64,000 bases of DNA, from contig CAWJLA010000010.1 in assembly GCA_963843605.1 (NCBI GenBank), forward strand, positions 124,001 to 188,000, written 5' to 3'. The notes beneath the pieces were generated by a model. It saw only the letters and a program-made list of their open reading frames with translations, did not search any database and was not told where the DNA came from. Origin of the DNA: FEN-1297 sp963843605 (GTDB taxonomy: Bacteria > Bacteroidota > Ignavibacteria > Ignavibacteriales > Ignavibacteriaceae). Positions 9,412-18,732 of the stretch are shown here, one piece after another (position 1 is the stretch's first letter; each line of letters begins with the position of its first letter). The translations under genes and the position numbers were made by a program.

Positions 9412-9437
9412 GAAAATCCTTGCGCCGGCGGTTTGAT
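9412..9437 (+). repeat. Degenerate duplicate of the tRNA-Phe 3' half (att-like)
   Basis: Bases 9412-9437 match tRNA positions 9326-9351 (anticodon to T loop) in 23 of 26 places. A further stretch ATCTCTGCCTGC about 25 bases on echoes the tRNA 3' end TCTCTGCCCAC. A direct copy of a tRNA 3' half just downstream of the gene is the usual footprint of site-specific integration. No integrase is present in the window. Confidence 0.6.
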
Positions 9438-10023
9438 GGAACTTATCCCGATTACAAGTTGGATCTCTGCCTGCGTTCAATTAAGGTGATTACAGAATCA
9501 CCTTTGAAATTTTAAATAGACATCATTACATATTTTTTAAAAATATCGATAAACAAATTAAATTCGCTTTCCATTTACTATTCAGATTTCCTAGAAATTC
9601 ATCATGATGAGTTATCCATTTTATATTTTCCATTCAATGACATCCTAATGATTCAAAATCGTATAATAAGCATTGGATTTGAAACCTGAGAATAAAACCA
9701 AGCGGATGAAATTAGAGACGTTTATGGTTACGTACAATATTTTCAGCGCTAAATTGCAGCATTGCCATTCTGCTTAAATGATTTTAATTATATGAATGGA
9801 AAAGTTCACATATTAATTGAATTGCGCGTGAAGAAAATAAAAGTTAGAAATTACTGATGTAGTTTCTTAAATTAGGGCAGCATATTGTTTCATAATTGAT
9901 TGGCATGTATTAGTCCAAAAGTTAATCCGGACTCTTCCGTCTGGTTGAGCTTAAAAACGCGAGGGAACACTAAAGAAAATATTAATAAGCCTACAATTAT
10001 TATAACTAAATAGTCGATTTATC
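9438..10023. other. Gene-free AT-rich stretch behind tRNA-Phe
   Basis: No supported ORF. It holds one clear hairpin, AAGGTGATT-ACAG-AATCACCTT at 9483-9504, which could be a leftover terminator although the following bases are not a T run. The rest is AT-rich without visible repeats. It separates the tRNA duplicate from a decayed gene, as expected for an eroded island. Confidence 0.5.
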
Positions 10024-11623
10024 ATGAAGACAACAAACATAATTATTTCAATTCTCTTACTTGCCACCTTAAATGTGTACAGTCGGTCAAGAATATATTT
10101 TGTTTCTCCTTCGGGAAATGATAATCATTCGGGACTTTCAATAAAAGAAGCCTGGAAAACCCTCGACAAAGTAAATCAAGTTACTTTTCAGCCTGGTGAT
10201 CAAATACTTTTCGAAACCGGCGAGCATCTGGTATGGTCAGCTAAAACCGCAGGGTTCCGGTGAGGAAGGAAAGCCGATTATATTAAGCAGTTACGGGGAT
10301 AAAGCAAAACCTATAATAAATATCGGAAAAGCTGAAGGTGCCGGGATAAGGCTCACAAACCAGTCATGGTGGGAAATCAGTAATATGGAAATTACAAGCG
10401 GTGCTGCTCCCGAGGTTGGAATCGGAAGGCAGGGTATTGCTGCGGTGATAAAAGGAGAAGGACAAAATATCACGGCATATTGTCGTACGGAATTGTTACA
10501 TACATGACATATGGGGCCAGCTCGGGGGAAACACCGAATACACCGGGAGGAATAGTTGCGCTATTTTTGTAGAGATGCAGCGCGGAAGTAAGGATTGTAC
10601 AACTGAATGATGTGTTAATAGAAAATAACCGGATTGAACGGTTCGATAAAGTAGGTATTATCGTTGATGGCGGAAAAGATGACATTTTCGTACGTAACAA
10701 CAATATGGAAAATCTAGGCGGCGACGGGATAATTGTCGGAGGTAGTTACAAAGGAATTATCGAATATAATCTAGTCAGACGCTCCTGTTTGAGATCAGGT
10801 TATCCCGATTTACCCAGTGATAATAACTGGTGGCCGCACACCGCAGCAATATGGCTCCACCATTGCGAAGAAACCGTAATGCAGTACAACGAGGTTTACG
10901 ATACCGGACGAGAACCTAAAAACGGCGATGGTGAAGCATACGATTTTGACTTCGGCTGCAAAAGATGTGTATGCCAGTATAATTACAGTAGAAGCAATCA
11001 TGGATTGTTGCTCATTATGTATGAAACGGTTGATAACATTTGCCGTTACAATATCAGTCAGAATGATCAGACACATTTAATTCAGCTACAATGTAATATC
11101 AGTGAAGGAAACCTAATTTACAACAATGTCTTCTATGTCGATCACGGAACTTCCGATTTAGACTTTTTTTTCGGTGATTCCGGGAAAAAAGATAAAAATA
11201 AACTGGGCGCCAAATTTTATAACAATATTTTCTATGCAACTGGACAGGGCCGGTTCAGGACAGTTTATACCAGCGGGTATGCATGGGAAAGAAAGTTTGA
11301 TGAAAATGTGGAAAGCGTCAATCCGGTTGAAACTATGTATTACAACAACTGCTATTACGGCCCCTGGAAAAACGGGATTACCCGATGATCCCGCGAAGTT
11401 GGTTGCAGATCCGATATTCATTGCCCCGGGAACAGGTAGGGAAGGACTTGCTTCTCTGGGAGGATACAAATTACAATTTAAATCTCCTTGTATAAATGCA
11501 GGGAGGTTCATTTCACATGAATACAACCCCTGACTTTTTGGGAATCCTGTTAATGATGGGATTCCCGACATTGGCGTTTATGAACAAATTGGGTCTGGAG
11601 CCTTCGCTGCTCCGAAAAATTAA
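10024..11623 (+). pseudogene. Decayed secreted right-handed beta-helix protein (polysaccharide lyase-like)
   Basis: One protein can be followed through six successive frame segments: frame 1 from 10024 (signal peptide MKTTNIIISILLLATLNVYS, then IYFVSPSGNDNHSG), frame 2 to about 10490, frame 3 to about 10605 (YIHDIWGQLGGNTEYTG), frame 1 to about 11370 (DVLIENNRIERFDKVG; GEAYDFDFGCKRC), frame 2 to about 11530 and frame 3 to the stop at 11621 (GNPVNDGIPDIGVYE). The asparagine-rich, repeating VxNNxI pattern and the DIG-Y end are typical of parallel beta-helix proteins of the pectate-lyase/inulinase fold in Bacteroidota. Five frame changes make it non-functional as read. It lies just behind the tRNA-Phe duplicate. 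Confidence 0.85.
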
Positions 11624-11945
11624 AATAATTGAACAACCATAAAGTGAAAACCTTTTTTATCGCTGTTAAAAGTGAAATTTCCGGATCTTTATTTTTTCAT
11701 TTGGATCAAAATTACACTTAATTATTTAATTGCCGGTATCAATCATAACTGTCGTAAAGAATATGTTTTAAGAATGTATTTAGTTTGAGATAAAGAATTT
11801 TTAATGTAAATTAGTACCGTAAATATGAAAAGTTACCTCAGTTAATTACCGATGTGTGCTATTCTTATTATTTTATTAAACCGACCGCTGATTTAAAACC
11901 TAACCAATTTTCTACTTACCGGTCTCATCAGGAAAACCTAATTTA
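11624..11945. other. Gene-free AT-rich stretch before the DEAD-box gene
   Basis: 322 bases without a supported ORF, strong hairpin or clear promoter match. It presumably contains the promoter of the following helicase gene, but no box can be assigned with confidence. Confidence 0.4.
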
Positions 11946-13260
11946 ATGACATTTGAAAATTTAAACTTAATAAAACCGATTTTAAAAGCTTTGTCGGAAA
12001 AAGGCTATACTCAGCCGACGCCAATTCAGGAAAAAGCTATTCCATGTATATTGCAAAGAAAAGATGTTTTGGGATGCGCGCAAACCGGTACAGGAAAAAA
12101 CAGCTGCTTTTGCATTACCCATATTGCAAATTCTATATAAGGAAAAATTTGAAGGCAGCCGGAAAAGGGAAATCAATACTCTTATACTGACGCCGACTAG
12201 AGAACTTGCTCTGCAAATAAATGAAAGTTTTACAGCCTACGGCAAATATACAAATCTTTATAATGTGGTAGTATTCGGCGGGGTCCCGCAAAAAAGTCAG
12301 ACTGAAAAACTAAAACGAGGTGCGGATATACTCATCGCAACGCCGGGAAGATTGTTGGATTTGATAAATCAAAACTTTATCAGTCTGCGTCATATTAAAC
12401 TTTTCGTGCTTGATGAAGCCGATCGAATGCTTGATATGGGGTTTATCCATGATGTAAAAAAAATATTATCAAAACTTCCGCCTAGCAGGCAGACGTTGTT
12501 TTTTTCCGCAACAATGCCCCAAGAAATTAAAAAGCTCTCAGATTCAATTCTATCGGATCCTGTCAGAATCGAGGTTACGCCCGAATCTTCTACGGTAAAA
12601 GCAATTCAGCAAAGCGTGTATTTTGTTTCCAAACCGCATAAGAAGAATCTTCTTATTCATATATTAAAAAATAAATCGGTTAAATCGGCTTTGGTTTTCA
12701 CAAGGACCAAGCATGGTGCTAATTCGGTCACCAAATTTTTAAATAATGCAAAAATACATGCAGAGGCAATACACGGAAACAAGTCACAGAGCGCAAGACA
12801 AAATGCATTAAATAATTTTAAGGCAAAAAAGACCAGAATACTTGTAGCAACTGATATTGCAGCAAGAGGAATTGATGTTGAAGAATTATCGCATGTTATA
12901 AATTTTGAGATCCCCAATATTTCTGAGACTTATATCCACCGTATAGGACGCACTGGAAGAGCCGGATTAAGCGGCACTGCGCTTTCTTTCTGCGATCAGG
13001 AAGAACGTATTTACTTAAAGAATATAACGAAACTTATAGGGCAAAATATTCAGATAATTTCGGACCATCCTTACCAGGCAGAAAAGGAAACAAGCTTATT
13101 AGATATTCATGCGGACAATATCTCCTCAAAAAGATTATTTCCTGACAATATACAAAGTTCTATATATGCAGAAGATAAAGATAAAAAGAAAATGTACGGC
13201 AGGAACAACCATAAAAGAAACAACTATAAGTATGGACGGAACAAAGCGCGATCAAATTAA
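11946..13260 (+). pseudogene. DEAD-box RNA helicase (RhlE-like), interrupted by a one-base frameshift
   Basis: Unwinds RNA duplexes with ATP; RhlE-like enzymes act in ribosome assembly and RNA turnover. The Q motif (YTQPTPIQEKAIP) and Walker A (AQTGTGK) are in the first frame. At the A6 run 12095-12100 the frame changes, and AAFALPIL, TPTRELALQ, DEADRMLDMGF, SAT, ARGID and HRIGRTGRAG follow in frame 1, ending in a basic tail. Removing one A restores GTGKTAAFALPIL exactly, so the rest of the gene (~438 residues) is intact. Possible explanations are an assembly error at the homopolymer, slippage at A6, or a recent null mutation. The last 29 bases overlap the ywbE-like start, so the two are probably co-transcribed. 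Confidence 0.85.
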
Positions 13261-13426
13261 AATCGGTATACACGTTGCCATTGTACTTAAGAAAGATCAA
13301 CGTTCGGGTGAACTAACCGAAGGCTATGTTAAAGATATACTTACAAAATCTCCGAATCATCCTCACGGAATCAAGGTACGGCTTGAAACCGGAGAAGTGG
13401 GGCGAGTAAAAAAAATATACGAATAA
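13232..13426 (+). CDS. YwbE family small protein
   Basis: 64 residues, MDGTKRDQIKIGIHVAIVL to the end VGRVKKIYE, matching the short conserved YwbE family (KIGxxVxIVLKxDQRSGxLTEGxVxxILT). It is a compact KOW-like beta protein of unknown function, often found near RNA-related genes. The start ATG at 13232 lies inside the end of the helicase gene in another frame, suggesting translational coupling. Upstream bases in the same frame are the shadow of the helicase. Confidence 0.85.
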   Translation: MDGTKRDQIKIGIHVAIVLKKDQRSGELTEGYVKDILTKSPNHPHGIKVRLETGEVGRVKKIYE

Positions 13427-13451
13427 CCGGTTGATTCGGCCGAAATTAACT

Positions 13452-13553
13452 TAAGGGCACTTCTAAAACTATTTTTTATAAAAATTCAAAGCAAAGAACG
13501 CAAAGAATACGCAATGTTCGCAGAGAATATTGAAGTTTTTAGAAATGCCCTTA
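13452..13553. repeat. Inverted-repeat element with internal CGCAAAG-type repeats (102 bp)
   Basis: TAAGGGCACTTCTAAAACT (13452-13470) pairs with AGTTTTTAGAAATGCCCTTA (13534-13553), with one mismatch and one bulge. The interior contains degenerate head-to-tail units of the GCAAAGAAC / GCAAAGAAT / CGCAATGTTC / GCAGAGAAT kind. It lies between two convergent genes. The structure is that of a miniature inverted-repeat element; the long loop and lack of a T run argue against a simple terminator. Confidence 0.6.
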
Positions 13554-13561
13554 TATGTTTA

Positions 13562-14375
13562 TTACATATCCATACCTATTTCAAGAGTATCGGTTTGCAT
13601 TTTATCCCATTCTCTTATTTGAAAGCCCCGCAATTCAAATAGTGCTCTAATTTCTTCTACAGTTTTTCCCAGTATGTTCTCCATAATGGGAATACCAACA
13701 CTGACGGCATCATTGCTCAATATAATTCTTTTCGCAACTTCATTTAAATATTTATTTTCGGAAACCGCTATGGTCAATCCTTCTAAACGGTTCACATGTA
13801 GCATAACATGAATATCTGAACTCCCGTCGCCTACATATATTATCCGGTTATGTGCAATATTTAATTCCGATTGTAATTTTTTAATTATCGAAATCTTTCC
13901 GTAACCGGCGGGCGAGTGTTTAACACTTTTTATTTCTCCTGAATCATCCCACTCGAACTGGGTTCCGAAAATATTTTCCGACGGGACGATACCTTCCAAA
14001 GCGGATCGGACTGCTGCCTGTGGCCCGGCCGAAATTACATAGAAGTAAAATTGATATTCGTCGGAAATACTATTCAGAAATTTCGGCAATAATCCGATAT
14101 TGTTTTTTAGCCTGACATGCTTTCCCGCTTCAATTAAATCTTCTTTACGAACCTTACGGAATTCCGGATCATGCCTAAGCAAATAAGTAAGTTCCGCACC
14201 CTCTTGAATGAAATTCTGTCCGGCTAATCCGGCCACTCTTTCTTTTAAAGTTTTTTATATTTAAAAGCTTGCTTAATTCTACGCCGGTATCATCGTAACT
14301 CAGAGTTTTATCAAAATCGCTTGCCAGCAAATAACGCTTTATTATTTTTGTATCACTCAGATTTTTATAATTCAT
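13562..14375 (-). pseudogene. HAD-family phosphatase (phosphoserine-phosphatase-like), one-base frameshift
   Basis: The N-terminal part (from ATG at 14375) has the nucleophile motif SDFDKTLS (Asp20/Asp22). The frame then shifts near 14245 and the remaining ~220 residues continue in another frame with YVISAGPQAAV, Lys-containing middle motif and the acidic motif YVGDGSSDIH. Dropping one A from the AAAA tract (TTTAAAAG on the coding strand) joins them as NFKERVAGLAGQNF, so a single extra base is the only lesion. Members are soluble Mg-dependent phosphatases; the substrate is not predictable. It may be functional if the base is an assembly error. Convergent with the ywbE-like gene. Confidence 0.8.
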
Positions 14376-15026
14376 TTTTACTTACTCCAAATTGTTTCAT
14401 GTTTCATATAAATCAAATTAGCTGATCAGTATCATCAAAAAATTTTATTTTTTCATTTAGGACAATGATAGTGCCACAAGGTACGAATTAGGCTAAACCT
14501 ATAAAATCAAAGCGCTTAATAGAAGTAATTAATCTGGCTGATTACTTTTTATTGGTGCCACAAATAAATGTTCTAAAAACATCAAATTCGGTCTATTTGT
14601 TTAATTATAAAGAGTTAAACGGATTTTATGAAATGCTTCGAAGGAAGAATTGTGGCACCAATTATAGGAAGCCGCGATGAATTATTTGAATTAGTTATTA
14701 GAAATATTTAACGGGATTTCTTAAAATCTAATTTTATAATTATAGCCTAAAACCAAGAAACCTATTTGTTTACATTAGTTCTTTTTTCTTAATGTTGCCG
14801 GTTATAATGTTATTAATAGTATTACCCCTTATCGTATAAATAGCTTAATATATTGCCGGTATCTACCGCTGGAAGATTTCCGGTTGAATAATTTGGTGCC
14901 GTTGCTTATACTCTAAAAGTAAAATTGCAGAATTACCGTTATAATTATCATGAATTTATTTTATATTTCTGTATAGATAAATTCAGAAAACGTATTTTTT
15001 ATTAAAAATTAATTACAGAGCAAATT
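14376..15026. other. 650-base intergenic stretch with repeated TGCCACA sites
   Basis: No supported ORF. ATTGGTGCCACAA (14551-14563) and TTGTGGCACCAAT (14650-14662) are a perfect 13-base inverted repeat 86 bases apart, and a third partial copy GTGCCACAAG is at 14471. The remainder is AT-rich and shows nothing else that I can support. Confidence 0.55.
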
Positions 15027-15281
15027 ATGAAATTATGGTGGGGTATAATAGCATCAATTACGGTACTTTTCCTGTTCGGAGGCTTGTATTTTATAGGTAT
15101 TGAAAAGGCAAAAGTAAACAATCGGCAGCAGTTCAATTCATCTGTCGTAAATGCCGAATATGCACTGGCTTCCGGGAACAAATTGTCGATGAAACAAATT
15201 GATAGCCTTACCGCCTCGTATAATTTGTCCTTTACGTCGGTAAATGCAAAAATAACTTCTGTAAAGTCCCTTTCAAGGTAA
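15027..15281 (+). CDS. Small single-pass membrane protein, unknown
   Basis: 84 residues with one N-terminal hydrophobic helix (GIIASITVLFLFGGLYFIG, about 6-24) and a polar tail of about 60 residues without cysteines or a recognisable motif. I do not recognise the family. The start ATG has only a weak upstream purine run. It is followed after 154 bases by the MATE gene on the same strand, but nothing in the sequence ties the two together. Confidence 0.5.
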   Translation: MKLWWGIIASITVLFLFGGLYFIGIEKAKVNNRQQFNSSVVNAEYALASGNKLSMKQIDSLTASYNLSFTSVNAKITSVKSLSR

Positions 15282-15435
15282 GCTGTTTATACTACGTATC
15301 ATCTTCCCTAGGCAAAATTTGCATGTCCAATTCAAAAGCATATAAATTAACTTTTTAATTTAAGTTTTCGCCTCAAGATATTTTTATATTTGAATCATAA
15401 AAAGAAAACTTTCGGAAAGTATAAGCACTTTTGAT

Positions 15436-16776
15436 ATGGTTTGGTGGAAAAAACATATAAAAGAAACTCTTAGCCTTGCTTACCCGGTAATTATAAGTCA
15501 GCTTGGTTTTATAATGATGGGAGTGGTGGATACTTTAATGGTAGGCGGACTAGGTGCAGTGCCTTTGGCGGCTGCTTCCGTAGCTAATAGTCTGTTTATT
15601 TTAATATTAATAATAGGTATAGGAATTTCCTATGCGATAACTCCCCTTGTTTCAATTGCTTCAGGCGCAAATCAGATTTCCGAATGCGGCATACTTTTCC
15701 GAAATTCTTTTTTTGTAAATCTGATTACGGGGATTATATTGCTAGCTGCTACTTATTTTATTTCATTGACTATTCCTTACCTAAACGGCAATAAGTCCGT
15801 CGTTCTAATGTCGGTAAGCTACACGCAGATACTGGGCCTTTCCATACTTCCGGCCATGTTGTTTCAGACATATAAGCAATTACTGGAGGGTTTATCGATC
15901 GTTAAGCCTGCGATGGTGATTACTATCGTGGCAAATCTAGTTAATGCCGTAGGCAACTGGATATTTATTTATGGTAAGTTCGGTTTCACTGCATTGGGAT
16001 TAGACGGAGCAGGATGGGCTACATTTTTTTCTAGAACTTTTATGGGTGTAGTTTTAATGTATTATGTTATTAGAAGTGAAAGGTTCAAAACTTATGATAT
16101 TGTACTCCATTTTAAAGAAATTAGACCGGCAATAATCAAAAAGATACTTAATATAGGTATACCCAGCGCATTCCAGTATGTATTTGAAGTAGGAGCGTTT
16201 TCGTTCGCAGTTATTATGGTCGGATGGCTCGGTACAAAGCAACTTGCCGCTCATCAGATTGCAATTAATCTTGCCTCGGTTTCTTTTATGGCTACCCTCG
16301 GAATCTCGTCTGCAGGAAGCGTAAGGGTAGGGAACGCTGTGGGGAGACAGGATATTGAGGAAGTTAGGCGATCCGGTTTTATTGCAATTCTTCTTGGTGC
16401 ATCCTTTATGGCTTCTTGCGGTATCCTGTTCGTTATCTTTAGAAATTTTTTACCTTCTTTATATATTAAAGATCCTGAAGTTATTTCAATCGCCTCAAAT
16501 CTGCTATTAATTGCTGCGGTGTTTCAGATCTCCGACGGGACGCAAGCAGTAGGCATCGGGATATTAAGGGGACTGACGGACGTTAAAGGTCCGACTTTAA
16601 TAACTTTTATTGCTTATTGGGTGTTAGCGCTTCCGGTAGGTTATTTGCTCGGCTTTACTTTTCACATGCAGGTTACCGGAATCTGGATCGGTTTGCTAAT
16701 CGGGCTCTCGGCATCCGCTGCAATGCTTACTATCCGGTTTAATTCGAAAAGCAAAAAATTAATATCCGTAAGTTAA
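15436..16776 (+). CDS. MATE family multidrug/sodium antiporter
   Basis: 446 residues with twelve hydrophobic segments in two similar halves, as usual for the MatE fold. The family hallmarks are visible in the first half: ISQLGFIMMGVVDTLMVGG near the N-terminus, followed by the LFxxxxxIG-type segment. Such transporters expel cationic drugs or metabolites in exchange for Na+ or H+ across the inner membrane. Most similar in feel to NorM-type proteins. Start ATG at 15436 begins just before the first helix. Convergent with the S9 peptidase remnant. Confidence 0.9.
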   Translation: MVWWKKHIKETLSLAYPVIISQLGFIMMGVVDTLMVGGLGAVPLAAASVANSLFILILIIGIGISYAITPLVSIASGANQISECGILFRNSFFVNLITGIILLAATYFISLTIPYLNGNKSVVLMSVSYTQILGLSILPAMLFQTYKQLLEGLSIVKPAMVITIVANLVNAVGNWIFIYGKFGFTALGLDGAGWATFFSRTFMGVVLMYYVIRSERFKTYDIVLHFKEIRPAIIKKILNIGIPSAFQYVFEVGAFSFAVIMVGWLGTKQLAAHQIAINLASVSFMATLGISSAGSVRVGNAVGRQDIEEVRRSGFIAILLGASFMASCGILFVIFRNFLPSLYIKDPEVISIASNLLLIAAVFQISDGTQAVGIGILRGLTDVKGPTLITFIAYWVLALPVGYLLGFTFHMQVTGIWIGLLIGLSASAAMLTIRFNSKSKKLISVS

Positions 16777-16934
16777 AATTAGGAGCGGATGACGCGTGGA
16801 GAGAAAAAGGTGTGTGGTATAGGGGATATATTTGTGAGCTTATTATTTTATAAGAATTATGAAAGCATCAAAATACCTTTATTAGACAGTTATGAAAAAA
16901 TATATATTTTTAACCGCCGCTCCAAGAAATATTT

Positions 16935-17019
16935 AATATTGAACATTTAAATTCCCGATTGTAGACTACATTGTTATAAGTCCCGAAAATTAATTCCCGT
17001 TACTCTTTTGTTCAATATT
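16935..17019. repeat. 11-base inverted repeat between convergent genes
   Basis: AATATTGAACA (16935-16945) and TGTTCAATATT (17009-17019) are perfect complements 63 bases apart. They lie in the gap between the MATE gene and the S9 remnant. AT-rich, so chance is a fair explanation. Confidence 0.35.
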
Positions 17020-17060
17020 CGATGTTCAAATCTATTATAGTTTTTTTGAAGCTGTTTTAA

Positions 17061-17880
17061 TTAATTTATTGTTTGAATTTTATTCATTAAATATTGATTA
17101 AAATAATCGGTGATCTTATCATACATTTGATATGTATCGACACCTCTTACTCCATGTTCCTGGCCAGGGTAAACAAAATAGTCAACCGGTATTCCCAGAT
17201 CGGCAGCCTTCTTAATAAACATTAAATCATACTGCCATACTACGATCGGGTCGGAAGTCCCATGGATAATAAGAAGTCTGCCTTTTAAATCCTGGACATA
17301 GTTGAGCAAGTCCGAATTGCGATATCCCCCGGGGTTTGCCAGCGGAGTATCCATATATTTTTCGGTATAGATTACTTCGTAATATTTCCAGTCGATTACG
17401 GAACCGCCGGCAACTGCGACTTTAATCAATCCCGGTGTTCTGGTCATGAGTGAAGTGGTCATAAATCCTCCGTAGCTCCAGCCGAAAGCCCCGGCTTGGG
17501 AAGTATCTGCATAAGCAAGACTTTAAATATATTTAATCCCCAGTTCTTGATCTTCTATTTCTTTAGTGCCAAAATTTCTGAAGGTATCCTGTTCAAAAGC
17601 CATGCCTCTATTAGCGGAACCTCTGTTATCAAGAGTAAAAACAATATATCCGTGAGCAGCCATATAGTTCAGCCATAGCCCCGCATCTTCAAGCCAGCTG
17701 TCGGTAATTAATTGTACACCCGGGTCTCCGTATACATAAACAAGCACCGGGTATTTTTTAGTCGAATTGAAATCCGCAGGCATGATCATTCTGCAGTACA
17801 GATCAAAACCGTCGCTGCTTTTTAATTTTTGTCATAATATTCCAGTTTAGGTAATCTGCAGTTAAGAATAAAAACATAAA
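17061..17880 (-). pseudogene. Truncated S9 peptidase (dipeptidyl peptidase IV-like) remnant
   Basis: Only the C-terminal alpha/beta-hydrolase part remains: KSSDGFDLY, YPVLVYVYGDPG, the nucleophile motif GWSYGGF, GTSDPIV with the acid and GQEHGVRG with the histidine, ending at 17061. The beta-propeller half (about 450 residues) is absent. Within the remnant there is an in-frame TAA (17523-17525) where the family has Lys (LGIKYLKSL; AAA to TAA), and a one-base loss near 17830 just upstream of KSSDGF. Truncation, nonsense and frameshift together mean this is a true pseudogene, unlike the single-indel genes elsewhere in the window. A complete S9 peptidase is present at 41101-43794. Confidence 0.85.
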
Positions 17881-17917
17881 AGTAAAATTATAAATTCTGG
17901 ATAGTCAAAAAGCATAT

Positions 17918-18715
17918 TTATATTTTATCGGATATTACCGCGGTAATTAAACAGTTTTCAACAACTTCAAAGTAAACATTATTAACATTCAGATTCCCGT
18001 TGTTAAAATTCCAAATTTCATCCGGCCTTTCCATTCTGGGGTTAAATGTTTTACTTTTAGTAAATTTATTTTTCAGTGTTATTACATAAAACGGTTTTTT
18101 ATAATGTTGACATAATATTGCCAATGTTTTGCTGCCTGTTTTGTTGACGACGTTTCCGTTAGATAATATTGAATCTGCGCCGGTTATCACTGCGTCCACA
18201 TTTGGCAAATAAAAGCCTGCAGCTGCATCGGTAATCAATTCTGTTTTAATTCCACCTTTTATCAAAGTTTTTGCAAAAATCCTTCCTTCAAGTTTAGGTC
18301 TAGATTCGCAAACTGTTACTTTTAATTTTTTGTTGTCTATTTTCCAGCGTTCAAAAAAAATCTGTAGCGTCCTGCTGTTTGAAATTGTCAGTATATTTTG
18401 AGTATTCTTTATATAAGGCTGCGCGTTTAAATATAATAGGTTATATCGGTTCGAAAGTTTTTCCTCGAGGCTATTTAATAATTTTAATAGCTCTCGCGGA
18501 CTCTTTGAGTTATACAGTTTAGATACACTATTGATATAATTACTAACGGCGGAAAAGTGGGAGAGTCTTCTTTGCGCTAGTCGAACTGCGTTTATAATAA
18601 ATTCCTTATTCCCGTAATTTTGTCTCAGTAATTTGTTTAGCTTGATTAATATTTCAGATGACCCTGATGTTTTATTGGCGAGAATCTTTTCAAGCTTTTT
18701 ATCAGGAGATTCCAT
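17918..18715 (-). CDS. eIF2B alpha/beta/delta-like protein (sugar-phosphate isomerase family)
   Basis: 265 residues. The N-terminal helical part is followed by the Rossmann-like eIF2B core: ILTISNSRTL, VCESRPKLEGR, ELITDAAAGFYLP, DAVITGADSILSNGNVVNKTGS. These match the family that includes archaeal ribose-1,5-bisphosphate isomerase, methylthioribose-1-phosphate isomerase (MtnA) and eIF2B regulatory subunits. The GADSI-NG-V-NKxG motif is the substrate-binding region. The exact substrate cannot be told; it lacks clear MtnA-specific features. Seventeen bases downstream of the aminotransferase gene on the same strand, so likely one operon. Confidence 0.75.
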   Translation of the reverse strand: MESPDKKLEKILANKTSGSSEILIKLNKLLRQNYGNKEFIINAVRLAQRRLSHFSAVSNYINSVSKLYNSKSPRELLKLLNSLEEKLSNRYNLLYLNAQPYIKNTQNILTISNSRTLQIFFERWKIDNKKLKVTVCESRPKLEGRIFAKTLIKGGIKTELITDAAAGFYLPNVDAVITGADSILSNGNVVNKTGSKTLAILCQHYKKPFYVITLKNKFTKSKTFNPRMERPDEIWNFNNGNLNVNNVYFEVVENCLITAVISDKI

Positions 18716-18732
18716 AAAAGGCTTCGTCCGGT

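Noticed and set aside
11158..11571. 137-codon leftward ORF
   Set aside because: Antisense shadow of the beta-helix pseudogene; no signal or family resemblance.
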